This document shows, piece by piece, positions 1 to 6,508 of a DNA stretch of 21,476 bases. The notes under the pieces were generated by a model, which was given only the letters and a program-made list of their open reading frames with translations, was not told the origin of the DNA and ran no database searches. Numbering within the stretch: position 1 is the first letter of the stretch; each line of letters starts with the position of its first letter. The position numbers and the translations under genes were made by a program. The stretch is from Oscillospiraceae bacterium (GTDB lineage Bacteria; Bacillota; Clostridia; Oscillospirales; Ruminococcaceae), in the NCBI GenBank assembly GCA_016297675.1, contig JAEDGE010000013.1, positions 1-21,476 of the forward strand. The letters are read 5' to 3'.

Positions 1-261
1 CCGGAAGATCCATTGCAGGTGCTGGTGCAGCAAAAAAACCTTGATGCACTGGAACAGGTGCTTTTTGAGCGGTATATGCAATTGCCGGAGAACGCCAGAA
101 AAGAATTTGTGAAATTCATGCAGCAAGTGTCTGAGGATGCAGCAAAACGGAATGCAGCCAAAGACCAAAAAGAAGATTCTGGCTACATCACCGTGTCCAC
201 GACGCTTGGTGAACTGGAAGACCGGATGAAAGAAGATGCTAACTCCAAAGACGGAGCATAG
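1..261 (+). CDS. C-terminal part of an unidentified protein, cut by the window edge
   Basis: The reading frame is open from the first base, so the gene starts upstream of the window. An in-frame TTG at 13 has no ribosome site and is probably not a start. About 86 codons are visible. The protein is helical and charged, with a motif LPENARKEFVKFM, and ends in an acidic, Lys-rich tail. The LPE-x-x-R-K helix resembles the region after the HTH in some XRE-type regulators, but no HTH is visible, so no function is assigned. It lies upstream of a toxin-antitoxin pair in the same direction, within what looks like an integrated element. Confidence 0.6.
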   Translation, partial: PEDPLQVLVQQKNLDALEQVLFERYMQLPENARKEFVKFMQQVSEDAAKRNAAKDQKEDSGYITVSTTLGELEDRMKEDANSKDGA

Positions 262-312
262 TTATCACACGCAGAATTTTTAAAAAAAGGAAATAAGCAT
301 TTTCACTAAAAC

Positions 313-339
313 AAAAAATCCCCACCGAATGGCAGGGAT
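313..339 (-). terminator. Terminator-like hairpin on the minus strand, upstream of the antitoxin gene
   Basis: The segments 318-326 and 331-339 pair around a 4-nt loop. In minus-strand RNA all nine positions pair, two of them as G-U wobbles. In plus-strand RNA the same two positions are C-A mismatches. A run of six A at 313-318 becomes a T run directly after the hairpin on the minus strand. This is the form of an intrinsic terminator reading leftward. No minus-strand gene is visible to its right, so its role is unclear. Confidence 0.45.
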
Positions 340-360
340 AGAAAGATTGGAGGCTATCTG

Positions 361-573
361 ATGAGTACAAGAGAATTGGTTCACACGTTAGTAGATGGAT
401 TGTCAGAAGAGCAGCTGCGAGGTTTGGTTCTTCTGCTGCAAAATCAGCCTCGAAAAGAAACGTCACTGGAAGAAGTGCAGGGGATCTTATCTGCTTATGC
501 AAATCCAGACTTGATTCCGCTGGAAGAAACAGCTTGGGAAAGTGCGATGAAAGAAAAGTATGAAAATTCTTGA
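361..573 (+). CDS. Putative antitoxin of a PIN-domain toxin-antitoxin pair
   Basis: A 70-aa acidic protein that starts at an ATG with a good ribosome site (TTGGAGG, 347-353). Its stop overlaps the start of the PIN-domain toxin by 14 nt, the usual layout of a VapBC-type operon in which the antitoxin is made first and binds the toxin. The N-terminal half (MSTRELVHTLVDGLSEEQLRGLVLLL, residues 1-26) is a helical segment seen in many small Firmicutes antitoxins of the DUF2281-like kind. The C-terminal half is acidic and probably wraps the toxin active site. No ribbon-helix-helix or AbrB DNA-binding fold is obvious. The antitoxin role is inferred from size, overlap and partner. Confidence 0.7.
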   Translation: MSTRELVHTLVDGLSEEQLRGLVLLLQNQPRKETSLEEVQGILSAYANPDLIPLEETAWESAMKEKYENS

Positions 574-931
574 CGCAAATATGATTCTTCGGTTTTTGCT
601 ACGGGATAACGTTGAAATGTCGAATACCGCAAAAACGATTATTGAGAATAATGTCGTTATTATAACAAACGAAGTAATAGCAGAAGTGGTTTATGTTCTC
701 AGCAAAGTTTATCATCTGGAGAGGACGGTCATTGCATCCTCACTTTTGCAGTTTTTGAATATCCGCCATATTGCACCAACAGAAGCGAATGTTCTAAAGA
801 ATGGAATTCAATTATATGGAGAATATAATCTTGATTTCGTTGACTGCTTGATGTGTGCTTACCACATGACATATGGCTATGAAGTTTGCACATTTGATAA
901 AAAACTTCTGAAATTGATTCAGAAAATATGA
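560..931 (+). CDS. PIN-domain ribonuclease toxin, VapC-like
   Basis: A 123-aa single-domain PIN protein. PIN toxins are Mg2+-dependent endoribonucleases that cut tRNA or rRNA and are held inactive by the partner antitoxin. The expected acidic residues are in place: Asp5 in the opening KILDAN motif, Glu42 in NEVIAEVVYVL, Asp92 and Asp95 in LDFVDCLMCAY, and Asp113 in the closing TFDKKL motif. The length is normal for the family and nothing appears broken. The start lies inside the antitoxin gene (14-nt overlap, different frame), which implies translational coupling. No plus-strand terminator is visible after the stop. Its target cannot be read from the sequence. Confidence 0.88.
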   Translation: MKILDANMILRFLLRDNVEMSNTAKTIIENNVVIITNEVIAEVVYVLSKVYHLERTVIASSLLQFLNIRHIAPTEANVLKNGIQLYGEYNLDFVDCLMCAYHMTYGYEVCTFDKKLLKLIQKI

Positions 932-960
932 AAAAGATTATCATAATACGATAACAGCTA

Positions 961-996
961 AAAAAAATAACGCCCCACGGCGGCAACCGTGAGACG
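961..996 (-). repeat. 36-nt hairpin repeat, copy 1 (terminator-like on the minus strand)
   Basis: A run of seven A, then TAACG, then a GC hairpin. The core stem pairs 976-980 (CACGG) with 987-991 (CCGTG) around the loop CGGCAA. On the minus strand the stem extends to 10 bp with two G-U wobbles and is followed by TTATTTTTTT, an intrinsic-terminator layout. Copy 2 lies at 1423-1458 and differs at only two of 36 positions, which pair with each other. The repeat ends 19 nt before the start of the next gene. Confidence 0.75.
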
Positions 997-1015
997 GGAA
1001 ACAGGAGGAATCCCA

Positions 1016-1420
1016 GTGGAATATGTCTGCTATCCATCTGCAGAACGAGTAAAAGAAGCAATGCATCAGGATGAGCCGATGCTGTCAGCGATTGCATTTG
1101 ATGGGAAAAGTGCAATTCTTTCTCCCATTGATGATTCCATGGAACATCATATTATGCTAATGAATGTCGGAAAAAACAGCACGGACATTGACAAATATTT
1201 TAGAATCGTCTTTGACCGCAGCGGTGCAGACTGGACGTTCGTTTGTCCGCCGGACTATAAAAATATTGCATGGAAAGAGAAACGGATTGAACGATTTTAT
1301 AAAGATGGCTTTTCCGTAATCAGCGACTTTCTACATTCTGTAGGCTATTTGGTCGGCATTAACATCCCCAAACGGTACGCACGGCACTTAAACGTGTTAG
1401 GGGATGGAACAACGTTATAA
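1016..1420 (+). CDS. Conserved hypothetical protein of a mobile element
   Basis: The start is taken at GTG 1016, because AGGAGGA (1003-1009) lies seven bases upstream. The frame is open further left, but an in-frame GTG at 989 falls inside the hairpin repeat and has no ribosome site. The 134-aa product has no signal peptide or membrane segment. Visible segments are an N-terminal YPSAERVKEAM helix, an acidic SPIDDSMEHHIMLM strand/turn region, DIDKYFRIVFDRSGADWTFVCP in the middle, and a basic end with NIPKRYARHL. I do not recognise a named domain. It lies between the two 36-nt hairpin repeats and directly before the integrase, so it probably travels with the element. A regulatory or excision role would be a guess. 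Confidence 0.7.
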   Translation: MEYVCYPSAERVKEAMHQDEPMLSAIAFDGKSAILSPIDDSMEHHIMLMNVGKNSTDIDKYFRIVFDRSGADWTFVCPPDYKNIAWKEKRIERFYKDGFSVISDFLHSVGYLVGINIPKRYARHLNVLGDGTTL

Positions 1421-1422
1421 AT

Positions 1423-1458
1423 AAAAAAATAACGCCCTACGGCGGCAACCGTAAGACG
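1423..1458 (-). repeat. 36-nt hairpin repeat, copy 2 (terminator-like on the minus strand)
   Basis: Same layout as copy 1. The core stem here is TACGG (1438-1442) with CCGTA (1449-1453) around CGGCAA. The C-to-T change on the left arm is matched by a G-to-A change on the right arm, so pairing is kept. The minus-strand stem again reaches 10 bp with two G-U wobbles and is followed by TTATTTTTTT. In this copy only, ATAACG (1429-1434) can also pair with CGTTAT at 1457-1462 or at 1413-1418. Confidence 0.75.
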
Positions 1459-1464
1459 TTATAA

Positions 1465-1520
1465 AAAAGGAGAAATGTGAATGAAAAAATCCACTTTCAT
1501 TATAACACATTTCTCCTTTT
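1465..1520. repeat. Perfect 15-bp inverted repeat in front of the integrase
   Basis: The arms 1465-1479 (AAAAGGAGAAATGTG) and 1506-1520 are exact reverse complements. Inside them AATGAAA (1480-1486) pairs with TTTCATT (1495-1501), which leaves an 8-nt loop and a 4-nt bulge. The left arm contains a ribosome-site-like AAGGAG and leads to an ATG at 1481 in frame with the integrase. The right arm ends in CCTTTTATT, so a weak plus-strand terminator is possible. It may attenuate integrase expression or serve as a binding site for element proteins. Confidence 0.75.
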
Positions 1521-1540
1521 ATTGCAAGGAGGAATTTTCA

Positions 1541-2794
1541 ATGGCTGGAAAAGTACTAACCCGTCATAGAAAAAATAGGGCAGGGGAGTACACATCATGG
1601 GAATACCGATTTCAATCTGCCAGTATTGACGGAAAACGGAAATGGATTACACAAGCTGGATTTGCAACAAAACAAGAAGCATACAACGCTGGAATGACAG
1701 CCTATCAAGAATATCAGAATACCGGTGTGCATTTTACACCATCTGAGATAAGTGTATCTGACTATATGCAATATTGGATAAAAGAATATTGTGAAACAAA
1801 CTTAAAAGAGACAACCATCACAAATTATAAGAAGAAAATAAAAAATATAATTCTTCCTGAAATCGGAAAGTATAAACTATGTTGCATCTCAACCATTACA
1901 CTACCGCAATTCATAAATCGAATTTTTCACGATGGATATGCAAGAAATACATTAATTGTTGTAAAAGGTATCTTAACAAATGCATTTCGATACGCAAAAC
2001 AACACAAATTGATACAAGAAAATCCAATGCTGGAAGTCACATTGCCTCGCAAAACTGCTTTGCCAAAACAACCAAGTAGAACAAAGCAGAGAAGCTGTGT
2101 ACAAGCTATTGATATACAGCGAATTTTTAAACGTTTTCCTGAGGGGCATCCAGTACATATTCCTTTGCTTCTTGGCTATCGATGTGGGCTGCGGCATGGA
2201 GAAGCTTATGCATTGCAATGGGAAGATATTGACTTTGAGCGAAACTTGTTGTATGTTCGTCGACAGATACAATATAGAGAAGGGGAGACTGATGTAGATG
2301 GAAAATCGGTGCTATATTTCAGCAATCCAAAATACAATAGCACTCGAACCGTGCAACTGGATGACCAAACAATTGATTTACTAAGACGAACAAAAGAAAA
2401 ACAGGAAGCCAGTCGCCAAGAATACAGAGAATATTATGTACATTATTATGAAGAACCACACACCAGAATTTTAAATACAGATGGTATTGGAAAAGAATTA
2501 TATTTTGTGAACTGTAATTCTGACGGCAGTTTGATAAAACCTCGTACAATGCAACATGCTTCCAATGTCATTCACAAAGAATTGAACATTCCGACCTTTG
2601 ATTATCATAGTTTGCGGCATACACATTGTACTGAATTGCTGGAAGCTGGTGTGCCGCCTAAGGTTGTACAAATTCGGTTAGGGCACAAAGACATTCGAAC
2701 AACATTGAACATCTATGAGCATGTAACGCAGAAGATGGAGCAGAATACACAAGATATCTTGAATCAAATGTATCCTGTGTCCACTCATGAGTGA
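1541..2794 (+). CDS. int: Tyrosine recombinase / integrase of an integrated element
   Basis: A 417-aa site-specific recombinase of the Tn916/phage type that joins and excises an element at its attachment site. It begins with an arm-type DNA-binding region (SWEYRFQSASIDGKRKWITQAGF, residues 18-40), then a core-binding SAM-like domain (about 65-165), then the catalytic domain (about 185-410). Catalytic residues are visible: Arg218 (GLRHGEA), His356 and Arg359 (HSLRH), His382 (LGH) and the nucleophile Tyr392 (IYEH). The start at ATG 1541 is chosen for AAGGAGG at 1526-1532 and for the family-typical MAGK opening. An in-frame ATG at 1481 would add 20 residues but lies in a hairpin. The gene appears intact and A-rich, and lies at the edge of the element next to the probable attachment site. 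Confidence 0.93.
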   Translation: MAGKVLTRHRKNRAGEYTSWEYRFQSASIDGKRKWITQAGFATKQEAYNAGMTAYQEYQNTGVHFTPSEISVSDYMQYWIKEYCETNLKETTITNYKKKIKNIILPEIGKYKLCCISTITLPQFINRIFHDGYARNTLIVVKGILTNAFRYAKQHKLIQENPMLEVTLPRKTALPKQPSRTKQRSCVQAIDIQRIFKRFPEGHPVHIPLLLGYRCGLRHGEAYALQWEDIDFERNLLYVRRQIQYREGETDVDGKSVLYFSNPKYNSTRTVQLDDQTIDLLRRTKEKQEASRQEYREYYVHYYEEPHTRILNTDGIGKELYFVNCNSDGSLIKPRTMQHASNVIHKELNIPTFDYHSLRHTHCTELLEAGVPPKVVQIRLGHKDIRTTLNIYEHVTQKMEQNTQDILNQMYPVSTHE

Positions 2795-2899
2795 GAATCA
2801 GCAGGAATCAAATGAAAATGAAACAGAATGACAATTTGGGAAAACATAAGGAAATGCGTTGATTTTTCTGCTTTTTAAGTATAAAAAAGCGTACATCAA

Positions 2900-2995
2900 A
2901 ATATAAATGTTGCAATGGGCAACAACCCGATGGTTGGTGCAACCGTTGCTGTGGCTGTATCCGTAGAAGAAGCTGCCAAGGCTGGCAAATTCTAA
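2900..2995. other. Probable attachment site (element/chromosome junction)
   Basis: The integrase stop is at 2794. Non-coding, A-rich sequence follows to about 2900, then the orphan 3' coding fragment starts. The crossover should lie in the duplicated part of that fragment. The other copy, within the intact target gene at the far end of the element, would be outside this window. The location is inferred from layout only. Confidence 0.4.
2906..2995 (+). pseudogene. Displaced 3' end of a host gene, probably a GGGtGRT-family gene
   Basis: Between the integrase and a strong terminator there is an orphan frame reading NVAMGNNPMVGATVAVAV... and ending EEAAKAGKF plus a stop at 2993-2995. It has no ribosome site, and an in-frame stop lies at 2882-2884. 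The wording looks like a conserved C-terminus: from memory it matches the end of the GGGtGRT protein family of Clostridia (GMGNNPMVGA...), but this could not be searched. A gene end with its own terminator beside an integrase is what integration into the 3' end of a gene leaves behind. Confidence 0.55.
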
Positions 2996-3031
2996 GCAGT
3001 TTCGGGATTTTTCAAATACCCATAAAAAGAA

Positions 3032-3067
3032 GGGCGTTTCGGTATGGTTGCCGGAACGCCCCTTTTT
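3032..3067 (+). terminator. Rho-independent terminator, possibly bidirectional
   Basis: GGGCGTTTCGG (3032-3042) pairs with CCGGAACGCCC (3051-3061) with one G-T wobble and an 8-nt loop, followed by CTTTTT. The 5' side carries AAAAAGAA, so it could also stop leftward transcription arriving from the minus-strand GH9 gene. It is probably the original terminator of the displaced host gene. Confidence 0.85.
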
Positions 3068-3248
3068 ATGCTGTGTGTCCACATTATTTTTGAATATGGT
3101 CAATTACTGATACAATGCAATAAAACTTGACATTTCTATCTGAAAGGAATAGAATCAGAAACTTCTCGTCGTTTTCTTATTTGGCTTTATCATTATAAAA
3201 TAAATATTTAAAAATAATTCTAATTTTATTGCTAAATATTTTAATTTC
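3068..3248. other. AT-rich spacer with no recognised gene
   Basis: About 180 bases between the terminator and the end of the minus-strand cellulase. The sequence becomes very AT-rich towards 3190-3248 (repeated AAATATTT and AATTTT words). No open frame with a ribosome site, no GC-rich terminator and no tRNA-like fold is seen. Confidence 0.6.
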
Positions 3249-6200
3249 TTAATTTCGTCCGGATTCGTTATAGGTGACCCACTGATATTTTGCAGTCAGC
3301 GGTGTTGTTCCGTCATAAGGTTTCAACCATGCGTCTACGCCTGTACCCGGCCATACATTCATCATGATTTTTCCAGGGGTAGAAGGGATATCTTGTGTTG
3401 CGGTGTAAACCGCCTTGCCGTCTACATACCATGTAATGGAATCCTTCTGCCAGTCAAATCCATATGTGTGATAGCCAGTCGAAGCGTCAAATCCCAAATC
3501 ATACATATATTCGTGATTGCCGGTTCCGTTTGTATAGTAATTAAACTGTACCTTTGTCGTATCCTTGCCGAGGATTTCCACGTCAATTTCATCCCATGGA
3601 TTGTTATCACTCGGTCCGGTATACGTGAAGAAGGATGAAACCACACCATCATTCTTGATTGCCTGCATGGAGGTTTCATAGTAACCATAAGAATAGAAAT
3701 CTGTTGTCCGATATTCTGCACCAGAATAATTGTACTGTCCGGACGTGTCCTTGTCAATTGTCAAATTCAATGCAGAATCCTGGAAAGTTGCATTGCTGCC
3801 TCTCCAGACACAGTCAAAGCAGGAGCCGTTTGACCAACCATCGGATGCGAAAAATTCCTTTACTGCCCCTTCGCGGAAGTTTGCATACATGGTGGCATTG
3901 GTATTTGGCTGCTGGTCTGTATTCGGGTCTTGACCTGGATTCGGATTAGAGTTAGACAGCAATTTTTTCTTCAGGACACATAGGTCAATGACATTCACTG
4001 CTGAATCCTCGTGCAAATCTGCACAGATACCTTGTTCTGCAGTCAGCGTTGCTTTCCGGATGAGGTACTTCTGCAATAGAACCACATCGGCAACGGTCAC
4101 ACTACCATCCTGATTTACGTCACCCTTTTGGAATACAGATGAAGAACTGCCTGTATTGGTGAGGGAGAGCAGATAAGTCAGCGGAGAGTTCCAATAAATT
4201 GTAATTTCGTTGGTGGAATAGCTTTCCGAGTGATCTACATAGCACTTAGCATCTGCTGTCGTTGCCAGATATGCCTTTGCAGCAGAATCCTCCAGATGGG
4301 AGTTGACACCGCCAACTAACATTCCTTTCATTGCCTGATTTTTTGCCATAGACGGACGATGGTGCGGATTCTGCGGAGAAACTGTGCCATATCCAGTGAC
4401 AAAACATTCTCCAAGTGGATTATTACCGAGCAAATAGTGCAAGTTAGACTTTGCAGCGGTTAAATATTCTGTATTTCCAGTCAGTTGATATGCCAGTCCA
4501 AGAACGATGCCGGCATTTGCTACAGTCATGTTGCTGCCCCAGTTGAAGACGGAAACGGCAACACCGTAGGGATTTTTTGTAGTTGTAGTTACAAAGGAAT
4601 CTGCCTGCTTTATAAGAGCATTTTTCGCATTGGTATAAGCAGTAGAATTAGTGTCTATGTTGTCCATTGTGAGAATCGCAATGTTACCATAGTCGCCAAC
4701 AGTTGACCAATCCAAACCGGTTTTCACAGTCATACTTTCTAATGCATTCCGATAGGTTTCAGAACCAGTTGCACGATACAACTGTGCCGCTGCCCAGTAG
4801 CGTTCATCCTTGTCAGAAGTGTCCTGATACGCACCGGTGGTAATATCTTCCGGATCCTTGAAAATCAGATTTGGATTTTCCTCCAGAAATGCCCATGCTC
4901 GTTCTGCGGCTGCCAAGCAGGTATCAGCAAAATTGCGGTCAATCTCCTGATAGAATTCGGATGCCATTGCCATCGCTGCACAGAAGTCAGCTGTTGCAGT
5001 AGTAGAAACTGGCGTTACAATCAGCTGTTCGGTTTCCTGTTCCGGCATCACATAACCGGGGAAATTCTCACAGGTAACTTTGTGATAAACGCCGCCAGAA
5101 GATGCCTGCATTTTCAGCATCCATTTCAGTTCATAGCGTACCTCGTCCAGAATATCCGGCACACCGTTTCCGCTTTCAGGAATACCGAGCTGATCACTGT
5201 AGACAGACGGATTGGTTTGATAGGCATACAGCAAGTCAGCAACAGATTTTGCAGCTGGTACCACATAACGACCATAGTCACCAGCATCATGCCAGCCACC
5301 GCTGACATCAATGGTTTCCGAGGTGCCGTAAATCAGGGCTTCGGTATCATGACAGGCAACATGTCCGAAGGTATCGTCTTTCACTTCTGTTCCGCAGCGT
5401 TGCAGATATAGCATCTTGACAGAATCATCCAGCAGATTGCTGTAAACAGTATCGGAAATTTCAAATGAATAAGAATCATCCAGATTGCCGCATTGAATAT
5501 AATAGGTACCTGGTTCCGTTACGGCAGAGAAATCTCCGAACCAGTCTGTTTCATCAGCACTGGAGTTTTGGGTTTGTCCGTAGAGTGTTCCTGTATAGAC
5601 AGATTGTCCGGTTGCAGCATTGACAACCGAGAAAGTGGTTTCGCTGGTGACATCCCGAAAAACTGCAATCTTTTGATCCTGTGTCTTGTAGCCGACCTGA
5701 TCGGTAACAATGGGTGGTTCATAAGGTTTGATTTCTTCATAGTTCACATTGCTGTCATCAATCAGTTCCAGCGACACATTATCCAGATAAATTGTATGTT
5801 CTGGCAGATCTGAACCTTGATAGCCACAGTTGAAGACCAGCTTTGACATGATGTCTGTATCGGCTTCCATCGTAAAAGTATAATCTACCGTCTGTGGCTC
5901 TGCGGTCAGCTGTAATCCCTTCCAGGTATATGCCTGATAGGTGCCGCCATTTTGCTGAATCATGCCTTCTACTTTACGATCTACTGTAGAAGAAATATCA
6001 TACTTTAAACGATACACGCCATTTTTGTACAGCGGAACAATGTCATATCCCACCTGTACAGAATAGTTCAGTGTGCCGACACTGCCAACGGTTAGAGCCA
6101 GTTTCCCGTTTTCTGTTTTCAGAGCACAGGAACCGCCACTTGCATGATAGGTAGACCAGCCAGAATAACCGCTGTCAAATGTTTCTGACAGAATGCTGAC

Positions 6201-6305
6201 AGAGGCAGCTGATCCTGTGATGGGCAGGGTAGGAAGTCCGGCAGATAATAACAAACAAGATGATAAAACTGCAAGGCTTCTTTTAAATTTGTTATGATTA
6301 CGCAT
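3249..6305 (-). CDS. Secreted bifunctional GH9 cellulase / GH16 beta-glucanase with internal dockerin
   Basis: A 1018-aa cellulosomal enzyme. In order: signal peptide (1 to about 34), a CBM4-type module (about 37-183, with FDSGYSGWS and YLDNVSLEL), an Ig-like GH9 N-terminal domain (about 195-283), a GH9 catalytic domain (about 290-715), a dockerin (about 726-785), an Asn/Pro/Gln linker, and a GH16 domain (about 800-1018). GH9 residues Asp340 and Asp343 (HDAGDYG), His648-His649 (NPHHRPS) and Glu700 (NEITIYWNSPL) are present. GH16 shows Glu906-I-Asp908-V-Glu910. It should cut cellulose and mixed-linkage or 1,3-glucans outside the cell, docked on a scaffoldin cohesin. The start is Met at 6305 (GGAGG eight bases upstream); an ATG at 6311 is only two bases from the GGAGG. 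The GH-dockerin-GH16 order recalls R. flavefaciens XynD. Confidence 0.95.
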   Translation of the reverse strand: MRNHNKFKRSLAVLSSCLLLSAGLPTLPITGSAASVSILSETFDSGYSGWSTYHASGGSCALKTENGKLALTVGSVGTLNYSVQVGYDIVPLYKNGVYRLKYDISSTVDRKVEGMIQQNGGTYQAYTWKGLQLTAEPQTVDYTFTMEADTDIMSKLVFNCGYQGSDLPEHTIYLDNVSLELIDDSNVNYEEIKPYEPPIVTDQVGYKTQDQKIAVFRDVTSETTFSVVNAATGQSVYTGTLYGQTQNSSADETDWFGDFSAVTEPGTYYIQCGNLDDSYSFEISDTVYSNLLDDSVKMLYLQRCGTEVKDDTFGHVACHDTEALIYGTSETIDVSGGWHDAGDYGRYVVPAAKSVADLLYAYQTNPSVYSDQLGIPESGNGVPDILDEVRYELKWMLKMQASSGGVYHKVTCENFPGYVMPEQETEQLIVTPVSTTATADFCAAMAMASEFYQEIDRNFADTCLAAAERAWAFLEENPNLIFKDPEDITTGAYQDTSDKDERYWAAAQLYRATGSETYRNALESMTVKTGLDWSTVGDYGNIAILTMDNIDTNSTAYTNAKNALIKQADSFVTTTTKNPYGVAVSVFNWGSNMTVANAGIVLGLAYQLTGNTEYLTAAKSNLHYLLGNNPLGECFVTGYGTVSPQNPHHRPSMAKNQAMKGMLVGGVNSHLEDSAAKAYLATTADAKCYVDHSESYSTNEITIYWNSPLTYLLSLTNTGSSSSVFQKGDVNQDGSVTVADVVLLQKYLIRKATLTAEQGICADLHEDSAVNVIDLCVLKKKLLSNSNPNPGQDPNTDQQPNTNATMYANFREGAVKEFFASDGWSNGSCFDCVWRGSNATFQDSALNLTIDKDTSGQYNYSGAEYRTTDFYSYGYYETSMQAIKNDGVVSSFFTYTGPSDNNPWDEIDVEILGKDTTKVQFNYYTNGTGNHEYMYDLGFDASTGYHTYGFDWQKDSITWYVDGKAVYTATQDIPSTPGKIMMNVWPGTGVDAWLKPYDGTTPLTAKYQWVTYNESGRN

Positions 6306-6452
6306 CTTCATTTCCTCCTTTTTGTGATAAACAGATGCTTTTGTGTTATGGAAGATAGACGAATTTTATGAATCAAACCGGTGTCTATGTCATCAATATA
6401 CCACAAAACAGAAAAATACAATATCATTTTTTTGTGATTTCTATTGAAATTT

Positions 6453-6469
6453 TGTTGTATCTTACAACA
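6453..6469. promoter_or_regulatory. Perfect palindrome (operator candidate) in the araC-type promoter
   Basis: TGTTGTA (6453-6459) and TACAACA (6463-6469) are exact inverted repeats separated by 3 bp. The site covers the -35 box and the start of the spacer of the promoter below, the usual place for a repressor or autoregulatory operator. It also lies between two divergent genes, so it may control the GH9-GH16 gene. Which protein binds is unknown. Confidence 0.55.
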
Positions 6470-6483
6470 GACTGTGGTAAAAT
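6455..6483 (+). promoter_or_regulatory. Sigma-A type promoter of the AraC-family regulator
   Basis: TTGTAT (6455-6460), a 17-bp spacer and TAAAAT (6478-6483), 26 bases before the start codon. The ribosome site AAAGGAGGAGG begins at 6492. Confidence 0.65.
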
Positions 6484-6508
6484 AGAAGAGGAAAGGAGGA
6501 GGATACAA

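Noticed and set aside
961..1458. Integron-like attC sites around a gene cassette
   Set aside because: The repeats lack the attC R'' and R' core words in the right form, and the recombinase is a Tn916/phage-type integrase without integron-specific features.
961..1458. CRISPR array
   Set aside because: Only two copies, 462 bases apart, with a gene between them and no Cas genes.
2097..2549. Small frames inside the integrase, both strands
   Set aside because: Shadows of the integrase gene with no ribosome sites or family resemblance.
3393..5813. Several plus-strand frames opposite the GH9-GH16 gene
   Set aside because: Antisense shadows of a clearly coding minus-strand gene.
6368..6508. N-terminal extension of the AraC regulator
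   Set aside because: It covers the promoter and operator; the ribosome site supports ATG 6509.
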